A DNA stretch of 12,637 nucleotides. Origin: Euperipatoides rowelli (taxonomy: Eukaryota; Onychophora; Udeonychophora; Euonychophora; Peripatopsidae). Position 1 is the first letter of the stretch, and each line of letters begins with the position of its first letter. Positions 1-9,004 of the stretch are shown piece after piece. A program made the position numbers and the translations under genes. Under the pieces are notes generated by a model. That model had not been told where the DNA came from. It ran no database searches and saw only the letters and a list, made by a program, of their open reading frames with translations. The stretch lies in the NCBI GenBank assembly GCA_003024985.2, contig PXIH01S0034584.1, one strand, 5' to 3'.

Positions 1-277
1 GTCAGTTACGTTAGGATTTATTTCCTTATTATAATTTCATCGATTTTATTCACTTTTTTTAAATTATTTGATTTGTTTTGTTGTTTTTCAAATACATTAT
101 GAATTTGGGATTATTAAAGTAGTTATATAATGTATTATAACTGTATAAGCCAATGGCTTAAATCTTTATTCAATAAATAAATAATAAAACTTAACTTTCA
201 AAATAGCACCGGTCATTAAAAAATCTTGACAAATTGAAAATGTGTTCAATCATTGACATAATTTTAGCAAATCCTAT

Positions 278-369
278 TGTGGTATAGGTTCTTGTACATG
301 TTTTTACTGATAGCCTGAGGCATCTATTGCAACATAAACCTGGAATCTGTTGTGGTATAGGTTTCTGTA
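278..369. repeat. Pair of 19-bp direct repeats, 73 bp apart
   Basis: TGTGGTATAGGTTCTTGTA at 278-296 recurs as TGTGGTATAGGTTTCTGTA at 351-369, with two mismatches. The spacing would fit two units of a short decayed tandem repeat, but the sequence between them shows no further similarity. Confidence 0.5.
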
Positions 370-388
370 TTCTGTTCTGGAACAGAAT
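369..388. repeat. Perfect 9-bp inverted repeat with a 2-nt centre
   Basis: ATTCTGTTC, then TG, then GAACAGAAT: both arms match perfectly. The core TTCTGGAA also resembles a tail-to-tail heat-shock element, and TGTTC/GAACA resembles steroid-receptor half-sites, but no promoter is visible nearby, so a regulatory role is not supported. Confidence 0.55.
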
Positions 389-617
389 TAGGTTGTTTGT
401 TTACACTGGTCAATACTCGCTACACAATGCACAATGTGTTCCGGAAAAGTGGCCTGTGTAAACGTGGTTATAGTAAAAACATAAAGACAGGCAAATAAAT
501 GTCATTCTGGACAACCAAAAGTAAAACTGATTGGCTTTTAGAAAACATATATTTTCTTAAATTTAATGCTGAATACCCTCAACATTTAACAGAAAAAAAA
601 TTGTAACAGGTATGACT

Positions 618-628
618 CCCCCCCCCCC
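618..628. repeat. Poly-C run of 11
   Basis: An isolated C homopolymer in AT-rich sequence, followed by a pyrimidine-rich stretch to about 655. It is matched by poly-G runs at 7994-8003, 11066-11074 and 11303-11315. Confidence 0.7.
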
Positions 629-1003
629 ACCTCTTAACCTATCCCTACTCTGACTTGTCCCCAGCATAGACATTACTATGCTTAGGTTATATTTATATTT
701 CAATGTAGGCATAAAGACCAGATTTCAGATGACTGTATATTAATTAAAAGAATTTGTATTTTATGTATAATTTTATTTAGAAAGGGAGATAATCATTTAA
801 TACCTGGAAACTAAATATTGTTATACTGTTTGTATAATCTAATATATTCATAATATATCTAGAGTAATAATATAATCTTCAATTGCCATGCAGATTGATG
901 TCTTGTTCAAAAAAGATGATAAAGGCATTCTAGGATGTGACATTTTTTCCCTCATTTTAGAAAGTTTAGTCCTAGCTGGAACATTAGGCTATATAGTAAA
1001 TAT

Positions 1004-1670
1004 CTAGAGTTTTACCCTTTCAAAATTAGGATGCTTAACATCTACCACTGAATCTCTATCAGCTTTGAGAAGCTGAACAATGGTAAGAAAACTCCAGTTG
1101 TGATTCTTAATCTCATATTTGTCAATTATGTACTGTTAGATTATTAGGCTCAACATTCATACCACTCTGAACAGAGGAGGCAAATCTTGTCCACTAAAAT
1201 GGATACCATTATGTGATTCATTGCTTGTTAACAATTTAAGCATATTGTCAAACATTAATTATAACCGTTTAACCAATCGACAAGTGCATTAAATGCATGC
1301 AAATTCATGCATAACACCAACACTGAGTGCAGCTTCTAATTAAGGAAAACATCTGAAGTCATATAAGTGTCTGTGTTGAATGCTACATTTGAAAATAACC
1401 AAGTCAAAAGTGTGATCATTACCATGTCTTGTTATATAAATTGCTAGCTCAGTTGCATTTTTCCATGGGTGGAAATAATTATCTTGGAAGAAAAGCCCAT
1501 TATTTGCATATAGTAGCTTCACTTCATGATAAATGCTCTTGTAAAGTTGCACGGAAAGCACGGACATGCAAACTCCCACACATCATGCAGAAAGTTGTTA
1601 AGCAGTTGTGTAAATTATTCATTGATTCTTCAAGACCAGCGGTTGCAGTTACTACCACAGGTCTTAAATC
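1004..1670 (-). pseudogene. Decayed, unrecognised coding tract with frameshifts and stops
   Basis: On the minus strand several open segments follow one another in order, change frame, and have a protein-like composition unlike the neighbouring AT-rich sequence. They are 1670-1524 (starts DLRPVVVTATAGLEESMNN, includes a FCMMCGSLHVRAFRATLQ stretch), 1579-1340 (includes NYFHPWKNATELAIY and RHGNDHTFDLVIF, ends at a TAA), 1339-1255 (LEAALSVGVMHEF, then after a frame change ALVDWLNGYN), 1252-1157 (MLKLLTSNESHNGIHFSG, QDLPPLF) and 1132-1004 (YIIDKYEIKNHNWSFLTIV, DVKHPNFERVKL, then TAG). Together they would be roughly 200 residues of one protein broken by about three frame changes and two to three stops. 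I do not recognise the family. HTFDLVIF loosely recalls the G-H-T-L-D-L-V-I motif of LINE endonucleases, but the rest does not obviously fit. It may be a processed pseudogene or a transposon gene. The plus-strand open frame at 1429-1782 is treated as its shadow. Confidence 0.45.
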
Positions 1671-2160
1671 AACAGTAAATAGTAATTATCTTAGGAGTAC
1701 CTGCAGTGTTTGTCTTAGGAGTAACAAAAGTAGTCATCATCTTAGAATTATTTGTAATAATTTTATAAATATCCTTGAATAATTTCTTAATAGGATTAAC
1801 ATGATATGATTTATAATTAGTTACATAGCCTACTATACTTCTCTGTCATTCTTTGTCCAAGCAGGTTCAGCATTGTAAGTTATGTCAAAATATATTTTCT
1901 TATTTGTAACAATTTTTTTTTTATGAATTATGAATACTAATTTTTCATTATGAATTCTATATAACTGTTTACTGTAGGAACATTGAATTACCTTTACTTT
2001 GTAATTTTCACCTTTAAAGTAACACAAGTCCGATAATTTGATTTTTATAACAGTAATAATGATGTTGTACTAAAATTTTATATTTAGTTATTTGATTTAT
2101 GTTTTAACGCTTTAATACACCAAACTTATAGTAAATTATATATTATATAAGTTATTGTAT

Positions 2161-2191
2161 ATTTAATTTTCTTGTTTCTATTTCCTCACAG
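2161..2191 (+). promoter_or_regulatory. 3' splice site and polypyrimidine tract of the arrestin exon
   Basis: A pyrimidine-rich stretch (CTTGTTTCTATTTCCTCACAG at its 3' end) finishes in CAG directly before the exon. It places the exon start at 2192 and gives phase 0 for ITTYLGKRD. An A-containing branch-point candidate lies in the TATATTTAATTTT just upstream but cannot be chosen with certainty. Confidence 0.85.
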
Positions 2192-2252
2192 ATTACAACA
2201 TATCTTGGGAAAAGAGACTTTGTAGACCATCTTGACCATGTGGATCCTATTG
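2192..2252 (+). CDS. Internal exon of a beta-arrestin-type arrestin gene (N-terminal part, 61 bp)
   Basis: Arrestins bind activated, phosphorylated G-protein-coupled receptors at the plasma membrane, uncouple them from G proteins and, in the non-visual types, link them to clathrin-mediated endocytosis. The exon reads in phase 0 as 20 codons plus one base: ITTYLGKRDF followed by VDHLDHVDPI, then a G that begins an Asp or similar codon. This matches the start of the arrestin N-domain, about residues 18-37 of vertebrate beta-arrestin 1. From family knowledge, the Arg of GKRD is a receptor-phosphate contact and the following Asp is the polar-core aspartate; both are intact. YLGKRDFVDH and HVDPI resemble invertebrate non-visual arrestins more than visual ones. 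A 61-bp exon with this start and end phase fits the vertebrate arrestin exon layout as I recall it. The flanking exons were not found in the window. A lone exon in a pseudogene is possible but less likely, because frame, splice sites and key residues are all preserved. Confidence 0.92.
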
Positions 2253-2260
2253 GTAAGAAT
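2253..2260 (+). promoter_or_regulatory. 5' splice site after the arrestin exon
   Basis: GTAAGAAT follows the exon and is a strong U1-type donor. The last exon base G2252 leaves phase 1. The next exon should therefore begin with the last two bases of an Asp or Glu codon followed by a Gly codon, as in the D-G-V-V of the arrestin family. Confidence 0.88.
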
Positions 2261-3780
2261 TTTTTTTTCTTATATTCCCTTTATCACAAACTATCAGAAT
2301 TACCCAGCATTGCCCAGGCCCCTCCCCCCATTACTCTCTACCCCCCGTCCTAAGATTTTTCAATCTCCCCTCTCTTTGCTTAGTTTACACTTTTATATGC
2401 TAATACAGTTAATTTGTCTAGCATACACGCAACAAAATAATCTGCTTACCATTATTCTCATTTAGAACTTTTTTCCCCGCCAAAACTAACTGTCAGACAA
2501 TAAAATTATTGATAATAAATTCTGCTAGTTTAATAATAACATTGCTGCACTCTTATTGGCTGAATACCTTAAAGGGCATTTGTTCCCTCTGTGAATGACC
2601 CAGCCTCTATTTCTAAAACTGTGGATTTGTATAGCGAACATACAGACAGACAAACATTTATTGTTATGTATAAGATGAAAGTTATTACAGAGCAATTATA
2701 CAAATTAGCAGTGTTTGAAAAAGTTATTTTTGTTTTTGTAGTTTATAACAAAAAAAAATTAGCATGCTACAATAACAATTATTTTTGAAAACTGTAGCTC
2801 ACTAGAGCTACTGTACATTTGCTAAATAGGAAAGATACTTATCCAATATGGGACCTTTTTGGGTTTTTGTACTTTTAAAATTTCCTGTCAGGAATAACAT
2901 TTTAAAGTCCAAATAGAGACTATAGTAATTAATTTGGAGAGATGTTTGTTGTTTTTTAGCTCTTTATGTGTTGGATGCAGTTTTATTGTAAAATAGGTAT
3001 TTTTTTTAATATACTGTACATGTGCAGTGTAGAAATTAAGAAAAAAAAGTTTGATTAGCGATTAATGAAATAAAAATTTGATTAACATTTTTATATATTG
3101 ATTAGCAGTATTATTTGCCAACATACAGTTTACATCATTTCCAACTTGTGCATGTTTATCTTTTTTATCAGTTCCAAATGTCTTGGCTGTAATGAAAAAT
3201 TAATATTATAAGCTATAGGCTACTCTATAAATAATTTTATTTTTATATGAAAATGTCTTTTAATCAACACTTTTAAGATAATGCAGATAGGCCCATAGCC
3301 ATTATGGTGATTCTCCCCTCCCCATACAACTATCAAGATCAACCTAAAACATGTTTAATAACTACTTAAAACAATACTAATTTAATACAAAATGAAAATT
3401 GAGAATAGAATTAATGGATGTGGTTGATTAGTTATAGTGGCAGTTTCCTATATGCAAATGTCAACAACCTTATGCTATCAAAAATATATATTTTAAAGTA
3501 CAGGGTGTAATTTATGTATAGAAATAAATATAAAATGTTTAAGGAGAGGGTGTTGGGGAATAGTCAATCTTGGAAACCAAACAAAATAGTTGCTGTTTGA
3601 ATTCTTTTTTAATCATTTTTATTCTGTTTATTAAGTTTTCTTTGCTAAATAAATTTAAGATAACATACTTAATTAATAAATTTAAAAACATTACATTTTC
3701 ATAAAGTTTATTTACTGGTGAATTATTTTTATATTAAAAAAGATATGAACTGAAATAATGAATAAGATCTAGATTAGTGC
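2261..3780. other. AT-rich intron, no recognised features
   Basis: The stretch holds a C-rich pyrimidine segment at about 2317-2347 and many T runs. I find no coding similarity or bounded repeat. The 2591-2788 open frame on the plus strand is AT-driven and unrecognised. Confidence 0.6.
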
Positions 3781-3786
3781 TGGATG

Positions 3787-3810
3787 ATTAAATTGATTAT
3801 TCAATTTAAT
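3787..3810. repeat. Perfect 10-bp hairpin in a GATTAAT-rich patch
   Basis: ATTAAATTGA at 3787-3796 and TCAATTTAAT at 3801-3810 are exact reverse complements separated by TTAT. The surrounding 3766-3880 repeats ATTGATTA and ATCGATT words. It could be the core of an old foldback repeat, but no outer ends were found. Confidence 0.5.
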
Positions 3811-3880
3811 TGATTAATCTCTATCGCAATTACAATCGATTGTCATTATACAACTTTATAGATTAATTGATTGTTGTCAA

Positions 3881-4738
3881 TTTATCATTAACATTTAAAA
3901 GCATCACATGTTGAATTTGTTTCTTTGTGCCCTAAACTCTTAATAAAATAATCATATTATTTTAAAAAAAAAAATCTATACAAACGTGAATATAAATATT
4001 GTAAATTTACTACCTGTCATAATTTATAAATTTTAATTTTCTTTTGAAAGAAGTGAGTTTAGCCAAACAATTAAATACCACACTTATTATAGCCAATTAA
4101 TATTTCATAACATACAGTCTATCATACTTGTGTTATACTCTATATTGTTGTTCAAAATATTTTATTTTCATTTAGAAGTCTTTTTTGTTTTTCATGATTT
4201 GACAACAGAGATTGATTCTTCTTCAAATGTGTTAAAAAGAATTACATTTACGTTTAAAGATAGCCTAATTTTGTTAAATCTCTCATTTTGATTTGAAAGT
4301 GTGCTTTGATATCTATAAATTATGTTAGTTGTTTGTTTTTTTTTTAATTTATGGATAAAACAATACCTTGCTTACAATAGCTGTGAATAGCTTAATTTTA
4401 TTATGATCTTTGTGGAACAATCTCCTTATATATTAGGAAAAAATAAGGACATTAATAATGAGTTTCATTTATTAAAGTCAAATTTCTAGCCACTATATAA
4501 TTTATTATCTAATCTAATTTACTACCGGTATTTCAAAAGCATTTCAATTGTCCACCATTTTTTAAAAGATCACTATTTGTAGCGTGATAACATCAAATGA
4601 TTAAAGCTAGAAAATGTTGTAAAATAATATTCCAGAAAAATAATATCCAAACCAGCCTAAGATGTTAAATATGATAGACATTACTTGTGACATTTAAAGA
4701 ATTTATTCATTATGGTGATTGAAATACTGTACATTTAA
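3881..4738. other. AT-rich intron, nothing recognised
   Basis: This part is dominated by A/T runs. I see no open frame of note, repeat boundary or RNA-gene promoter box. Confidence 0.6.
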
Positions 4739-4755
4739 CCCTGCAGTCATCGAGG
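4739..4755 (+). repeat. Left terminal inverted repeat of the 1189-bp element
   Basis: CCCTGCAGTCATCGAGG; the first 12 bases are identical to the reverse complement of the right end. It contains a PstI-like CTGCAG palindrome. Confidence 0.75.
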
Positions 4756-5128
4756 TCAGAAAGTTACATGACTAGTCACGGTGTATCTGTGAGATACATT
4801 TGTATATACATGTGTATATTTCAAAATATATAAGATATAAAAAACATAAATATTATTTTTCGTTCTTTTTTTAAATCAGGAATTTTAATATACTGTATAT
4901 GTTAAAAAAATCCAACAAACAGATTTTTATTTATGAATTTTTATCTAAAAGTCTGCTATAATAATAAAAAAAAGCCAGTTCTTCTTACATTTTCCATTGC
5001 CGCTTCTCTTTCGTTGGAGATAGAATTTTTTGCTTTTTATTTTTGAAATCTGCATTAAATTCTGATTTGAAAAATGTAAAAGTTTATTTTTAAATGTATT
5101 ATTTATATTTGTATTAGCTAGCTGAAAA
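4756..5128 (+). repeat. Tandem unit, copy 1 (373 bp, complete)
   Basis: Begins TCAGAAAGTTACATGACTAG and ends just before the same words at 5129. It carries the palindrome GTATCTGTGAGATAC at 4783-4797 and the landmark segments ATCAGGAATTTTAAT, CCAACAAACAGATTTTTAT and TTCTTCTTACATTTTCCATT. Confidence 0.8.
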
Positions 5129-5329
5129 TCAGAAAGTTACACGAGTAGTCGTGGTGTATATGTGAGATACATTTGTATATACGGTACATGTGTATATTTC
5201 TAAATATATAACAGATATAAAAAAATACTTAAATAGTATTTTTTGTTCTTTTTTTTATCAGGAATTTTAATATATATTAAAAAAAAATCCTACAAACAGA
5301 TTTTTATTTATGAATTTTTATCTAAAAGT
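5129..5329 (+). repeat. Tandem unit, copy 2 (truncated, about 201 bp)
   Basis: Closely follows copy 1 from TCAGAAAGTTAC to TTTTTATCTAAAAGT, then similarity stops at about 5329, so the last ~170 bp of the unit are missing. The palindrome is present with one mismatch (GTATATGTGAGATAC). Confidence 0.8.
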
Positions 5330-5336
5330 TGGCTGC

Positions 5337-5713
5337 ATACAACAGAAACCATTATACAGCTGGTATTTACTGTATGTACAAATAATATATTGTTAAATAT
5401 TTCAAAATCTATAACAGATACAAAAAAATTTAAATAGTATTTTTTGTTCTACTTTTAATCAGGAATTTTAACGTATAAAGAAAAAAAAAATCCAACAAAC
5501 AGATTTTTTATATTTGTTACGCCAAATTTTTTTCTAAATGTCAGCTATAAAAAAAAAAAAAGCTGGTTCTTCTTACATTTTTCATTGCTGTTTCTCTGTC
5601 ATTGGAGATAAAAAATTTTGGTTTTGATTTTTGAAATCTGCATTAAATTCTGATTTGTAAATGTATAAGTTTTTTCTTAAATGTTTTTTAATATTTGAAT
5701 TACGCTACCTGAA
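5337..5713 (+). repeat. Tandem unit, copy 3 (diverged at its start)
   Basis: Clear similarity starts at TTTCAAAAT (5400) and runs through ATCAGGAATTTTAA, AACAGATTTTT, TTCTTCTTACATTTTTCATT, the TTGGAGATA segment and CATTAAATTCTGATTTG. Aligning it to copy 1 puts the notional start near 5337, where only patchy similarity remains. Confidence 0.72.
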
Positions 5714-5756
5714 AAAAAAAACTTACATGAGTAGTCGTGGTGTATCTGACAGATAA
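5714..5756 (+). repeat. Tandem unit, start of copy 4
   Basis: AACTTACATGAGTAGTCGTGGTGTATCTGACAGATA repeats the first ~45 bp of the unit, including a perfect small palindrome TATCTG-A-CAGATA at 5743-5755, and then stops. Segments here are given as parts: ACTTACATGAGTAGTCG, then GGTGTATCTGACAGATA. Confidence 0.7.
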
Positions 5757-5910
5757 AATCAAAGGAAATCAATATTTGCTCTGCCGTCACAACACTGACT
5801 GACAGATGAAAAAGTTCATTAATTTAGGAGAATAATAGGCTGTAAATATTCTAGTTCAGCGCATTAGATAGAAATTAATTTTTGCATATTAATTATCTAT
5901 CTCACAGATA

Positions 5911-5927
5911 CCGCAATGACTGCAGGG
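5911..5927 (-). repeat. Right terminal inverted repeat of the 1189-bp element
   Basis: Reads CCGCAATGACTGCAGGG on the plus strand, the inverse of the left end with two mismatches. Directly inside it, GATA/TATC bases form the small palindrome at 5898-5910 that is also found near the left end. Confidence 0.75.
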
Positions 5928-7960
5928 TAAACAAGAATATATTTTCTCAAATTAATATGAGAAAGAATAAAAAAATTAAAATGGAATAAAATAAGCTTGT
6001 AAAAGCATATATTTTTAAAATACAGTATGCATATTCTTTTTAATGTATACTGAGGATATAAACTTTTATATTGTAATTCTAACATCAACACCGAGCTACT
6101 GCTATATTATAAAGTAGTACGGTAACTAATGTTGCCATACAATGTTATTAACCCCTGCTAGATCAGTTGTCTAAAATTAATAGAATGTTTAAAACACTCA
6201 TAACTCCATTGCTGAAATTTAAAAAAAAAAAAAAGGTTAAATCAAATATAAAAAAATCATACATGTTAAGAAAAAATACATCCTAAACTCGCTCTTCTAA
6301 ATTTCAATTGTTGGCCATTTATAAGAAGGATATATGAATGAAAATATTAACAGTGAATGGAGAGCCCATTATTACCTAACTTATAATATTTATTAATTTC
6401 ATACAAGATAGAATAATTAAAATGACCCTTTAGTACACAGTTTTATTTATTAGATTTTTAAGAAAATCGAGCATTTGAAGATAATTGACTGTGAGCTAAA
6501 ATGTGATTAGCCTCTTCAATAGCAATAATCATGTCCAGTTACATAGACCTGAAAACCCTTTCCTTAGGTTTATTAAAGATCTGCAAAAATCTCAAGAATG
6601 GCCCAGCTGAAGCTTAAAAAAGCAAATTAAAAAAAAAAAAAGCAGAAAATTAACCTGCCTCATCCCTCAAATTTATCATGAGGTTCTGAGTATTGGTTAT
6701 GATTCTTTCTACAATCAGAGTGAATTGCTTGCAACATTTGTTGATGTAATTTCAATTATGTCATCAATAATTATTTAAAAGTAGCATGGAAATAGGTAAC
6801 GGTTTATCTACTTTTTACGATTACTGTGTAACTAGTAATAGCCACTGCTATATTTTATAATATCTTTCTAAAGCAAAAAAATACAAAAAAGTATTGCATA
6901 ATGTTAAATTGTTGCAAATAGAATTCTAATTCCAAACATTGCAAATGAGTCTTTAAAAAAATCTCAAAATGTTATTTGTAATGAAGATCAGCATCTTTTA
7001 CTATTTTTTGCATTATTTTTCCATTTTCAGATAATTTCTATCAATAATATTGCTTTTGAATTGAGAATTCTGGTATTTACAACACTCATTATATAAGGGT
7101 CAATTCTTAGAAGAATTACGATTATATATTTATTGATTTTCAAAATCTTGATAAGATAGACAACTTATTCAGATATTCCTGCAAAAATATTTTTTTTATC
7201 ATAATTTTATTTCTAAATGCAAGTGAAGACTTAGTAGAGAGTAATTTATCGTAGGTGAAGACTTAGGATTTGCTTCAGAAAACACAGAAATGGTAAAATG
7301 TGTGAGGAAAATTGTTCGAGATAGCTCCTATGGCTTCATAAAATAAACTTGAGTTTAGATTAAAAAATAAAAGATTTGTTTAAAAAAATTGGGATATGTG
7401 TAATTTAAGTATTTGTGTTTTACTTCTTTCCCATAGACAGTCATGGCATTCACAGCTACATCTCAACAATGGACAAATATTTTATTTTCCTATGGACACT
7501 TTTACTCTGATAATCTGCATGGGATGACAAATATGGCACATTTATGAGTGAATGTTAAATTATTTAGATATGCGTACAGATTATTTAAACCTGCAGAACT
7601 TTTTTTTTAAATAGTTATTAGTAGGCGTATACATTTTATTTTAACATTACAATATTTAATATACAGTACATTATTAAAATTAATTCAATATTTACAGTAA
7701 ATATAATTTTTATTAATCAGTAATTGTCACATTATTGACTTATCATTCTAATCAATCAACACATACTGTAAGGTGTGTAGGCTACAATACATGTCATTCT
7801 TTTCTCTTCTTATTATTAATATTTAAACTAACATCCTGCAAATATTTATTTTAATTAAACGGGTTGGAAAAAAAATTTGTTCAGTGCTTGAATGATAATG
7901 ACGTTTAATACAAAATAAAATAATAAAAAATAGAAAATGTAATTTATTACGTAGAACCCT
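5928..7960. other. AT-rich intron with two weak exon-like spots, otherwise empty
   Basis: No bounded repeat or known coding similarity was found. A 37-codon plus-strand frame at 6500-6610 (includes LHRPENPFLRFIKDLQ) and a 35-codon one at 7443-7547 (MAFTATSQQWTNILFSYGHF) after a splice-acceptor-like CCCATAG have protein-like composition, but neither is recognised. GTGAAGACTTAG occurs twice, at 7223-7234 and 7255-7266. Confidence 0.5.
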
Positions 7961-7963
7961 ATC

Positions 7964-7981
7964 AAGTGTGCATGCACACTT
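7964..7981. repeat. Perfect 18-bp palindrome
   Basis: AAGTGTGCATGCACACTT is its own reverse complement with no central loop. It lies 12 bp before a run of 10 G and next to the GYGCACT-rich island, whose motifs share its GCAC core. Confidence 0.7.
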
Positions 7982-7993
7982 ATCATTCATTGA

Positions 7994-8290
7994 GGGGGGG
8001 GGGTGCACTCTTGTTTGGCCCCATGCTAGTAAACCTTAGATTTACCATGATGCACTGCAAAACTGTCCGGGTGCACTCATTTGGCTAGAATCAGAATTCT
8101 TTAAAAGACTGTTTTTCAAACGGTACTTTTATTTGGATTACATGGAAACATTCTCCTGAACCTTAGATGAGGTAATAACTAGGTGGCGCTGTTGCCTGGC
8201 ACAGCTTGGATTGCTTTCAGAGTGGCGCACTTTACCTAACTTTGACCGAGAAATAGGGGTGGTGCACTTATTTCATGGGGCGCACTTTGG
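7994..8290. repeat. GC-richer island with repeated GYGCACT motifs, probable unknown repeat
   Basis: The island starts with 10 G and holds GYGCACT five times: GTGCACT at 8003, 8071 and 8262, and GCGCACT at 8225 and 8280, plus ATGCACT at 8050. The first two share longer context (GGTGCACTC followed by TTTGGC). GGCCCCATG near the left and CATGGGGCGC near the right are roughly inverted, which hints at a foldback element. No target duplication or coding frame is evident. GGTGGCGCTGTTG at about 8182 is of a type often seen in invertebrate transposons, but that is a weak hint. Confidence 0.45.
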
Positions 8291-8299
8291 TCGCATTTC

Positions 8300-9004
8300 A
8301 CACTACTTAGTTTCATTTTTCAACTAATTTATTAAAGCATCTAATTTCTTTCTGATAAAGTTATATTTAAGATCAGATTTTCAACTTTTTTTTTGTTTTT
8401 AAAAAAATGACATACATTATAAAATGCCATTCAATTTAAATTTTTAAAAAAATTTAAAAACGTTTTTATCTATTCAGAATTTAAATGTTAATTTTTTTTT
8501 TTATTTTTTTTTTTTAATTTTTATGTAAATTTGGTGCTTGGAAAATGTGGAAATTTGGACCCAAAAAATAATAATTAATTTTTTTAAATAGATATGGGTA
8601 GCAACATGGAACAAATATTTGGTAAAAATTACAGACAATTGAAAAATGTTTAGGGGGGTGGGAGTCTAATTATTGGCAAGGATTAAGGTTAAGTTAAAAA
8701 ATACCATTCGAACTCTGCACTACCATTACGACGTAACCTATATTGCAAGAATTTTCTGAAGGAATGTCTCTCAAACTGTATAGGTCTGCTACTACTTTTT
8801 TCTCTATAAAACATCCTAGAGGATATACTAAATAATAATTCTGAAATAGAAAATGCAACATCACTATTAACATTTTAGGAAATGTGTAAGCACCATTCAA
8901 AACATTTCCATTTGGGAACACATAATTCCTAACAAATTTCAACAAAACAATTGAGCCAATGGAATCTAATCAATTGACAGTGATTAAAGATATAATAATG
9001 AGAA
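8300..9004. other. AT-rich stretch with long T/A runs; one unassigned open frame
   Basis: 8380-8580 is nearly pure A/T. The minus strand at 8945-8694 is open for 83 codons (includes LRDIPSENSCNIGYVVMVV) and is less AT-driven than its surroundings. I do not recognise it, and no splice or retroelement signal supports it as a gene. Confidence 0.4.

Larger units (their letters stand above)
1..2191 (+). other. 3' part of the intron upstream of the arrestin exon
   Basis: AT-rich non-coding sequence. A motif search by eye for the preceding arrestin mini-exon (VFKK.S.NGK followed by a donor) found nothing, so this intron probably starts outside the window. Apart from the separately listed repeats and the decayed coding tract at 1004-1670, I see only short A/T runs. 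The upstream boundary is inferred. Confidence 0.7.
4739..5927. mobile_element. Non-autonomous DNA transposon (PIF/Harbinger-like MITE) with internal tandem repeats
   Basis: The element is 1189 bp long. The left end CCCTGCAGTCATCGAGG and the reverse complement of the right end CCCTGCAGTCATTGCGG match at 15 of 17 positions. TAA lies directly outside both ends (4736-4738 and 5928-5930), a three-base duplication of the TWA type known for PIF/Harbinger elements. There is no transposase-like open frame, so it would have been moved in trans. Inside are about 2.5 tandem copies of a ~373-bp AT-rich unit and a short start of one more. A small palindrome with the core TATCTGTGAGATA lies near the left end, at the starts of the internal copies, and near the right end. 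Superfamily assignment rests only on duplication length and the lack of coding sequence; another cut-and-paste family is possible. Confidence 0.75.

Noticed and set aside
160-190. AATAAA words considered as a polyadenylation site
   Set aside because: Such words are frequent by chance in this AT-rich sequence and no upstream terminal exon is visible.
889-1005. Plus-strand frame including LFKKDDKGIL, considered as the missing VFKK arrestin mini-exon
   Set aside because: It lacks the NGK ending and a donor at the right place, and it partly overlaps the opposite-strand tract.
1429-1782. 117-codon plus-strand open frame
   Set aside because: It lies antisense to the decayed minus-strand tract, which has better protein-like composition, and matches nothing I know; treated as a shadow.
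2232-2465. Open frame starting inside the arrestin exon
   Set aside because: It reads the exon in another frame and runs through the splice donor into intron; the arrestin frame is clearly the real one.
2561-2580. GAATACCTTAAAGG, considered as part of the DPEYLK arrestin exon
   Set aside because: The upstream codons do not give DGVV..DP and there is no acceptor or donor at the expected distance.
5243-5437. 64-codon open frame inside the tandem-repeat element
   Set aside because: Composition is that of AT-rich repeat DNA (Lys, Ile, Phe, Asn) and it crosses a copy boundary.
6500-6610. 37-codon frame with LHRPENPFLRFIKDLQ
   Set aside because: Protein-like but short, unrecognised and without splice signals; kept only as a note in the region entry.
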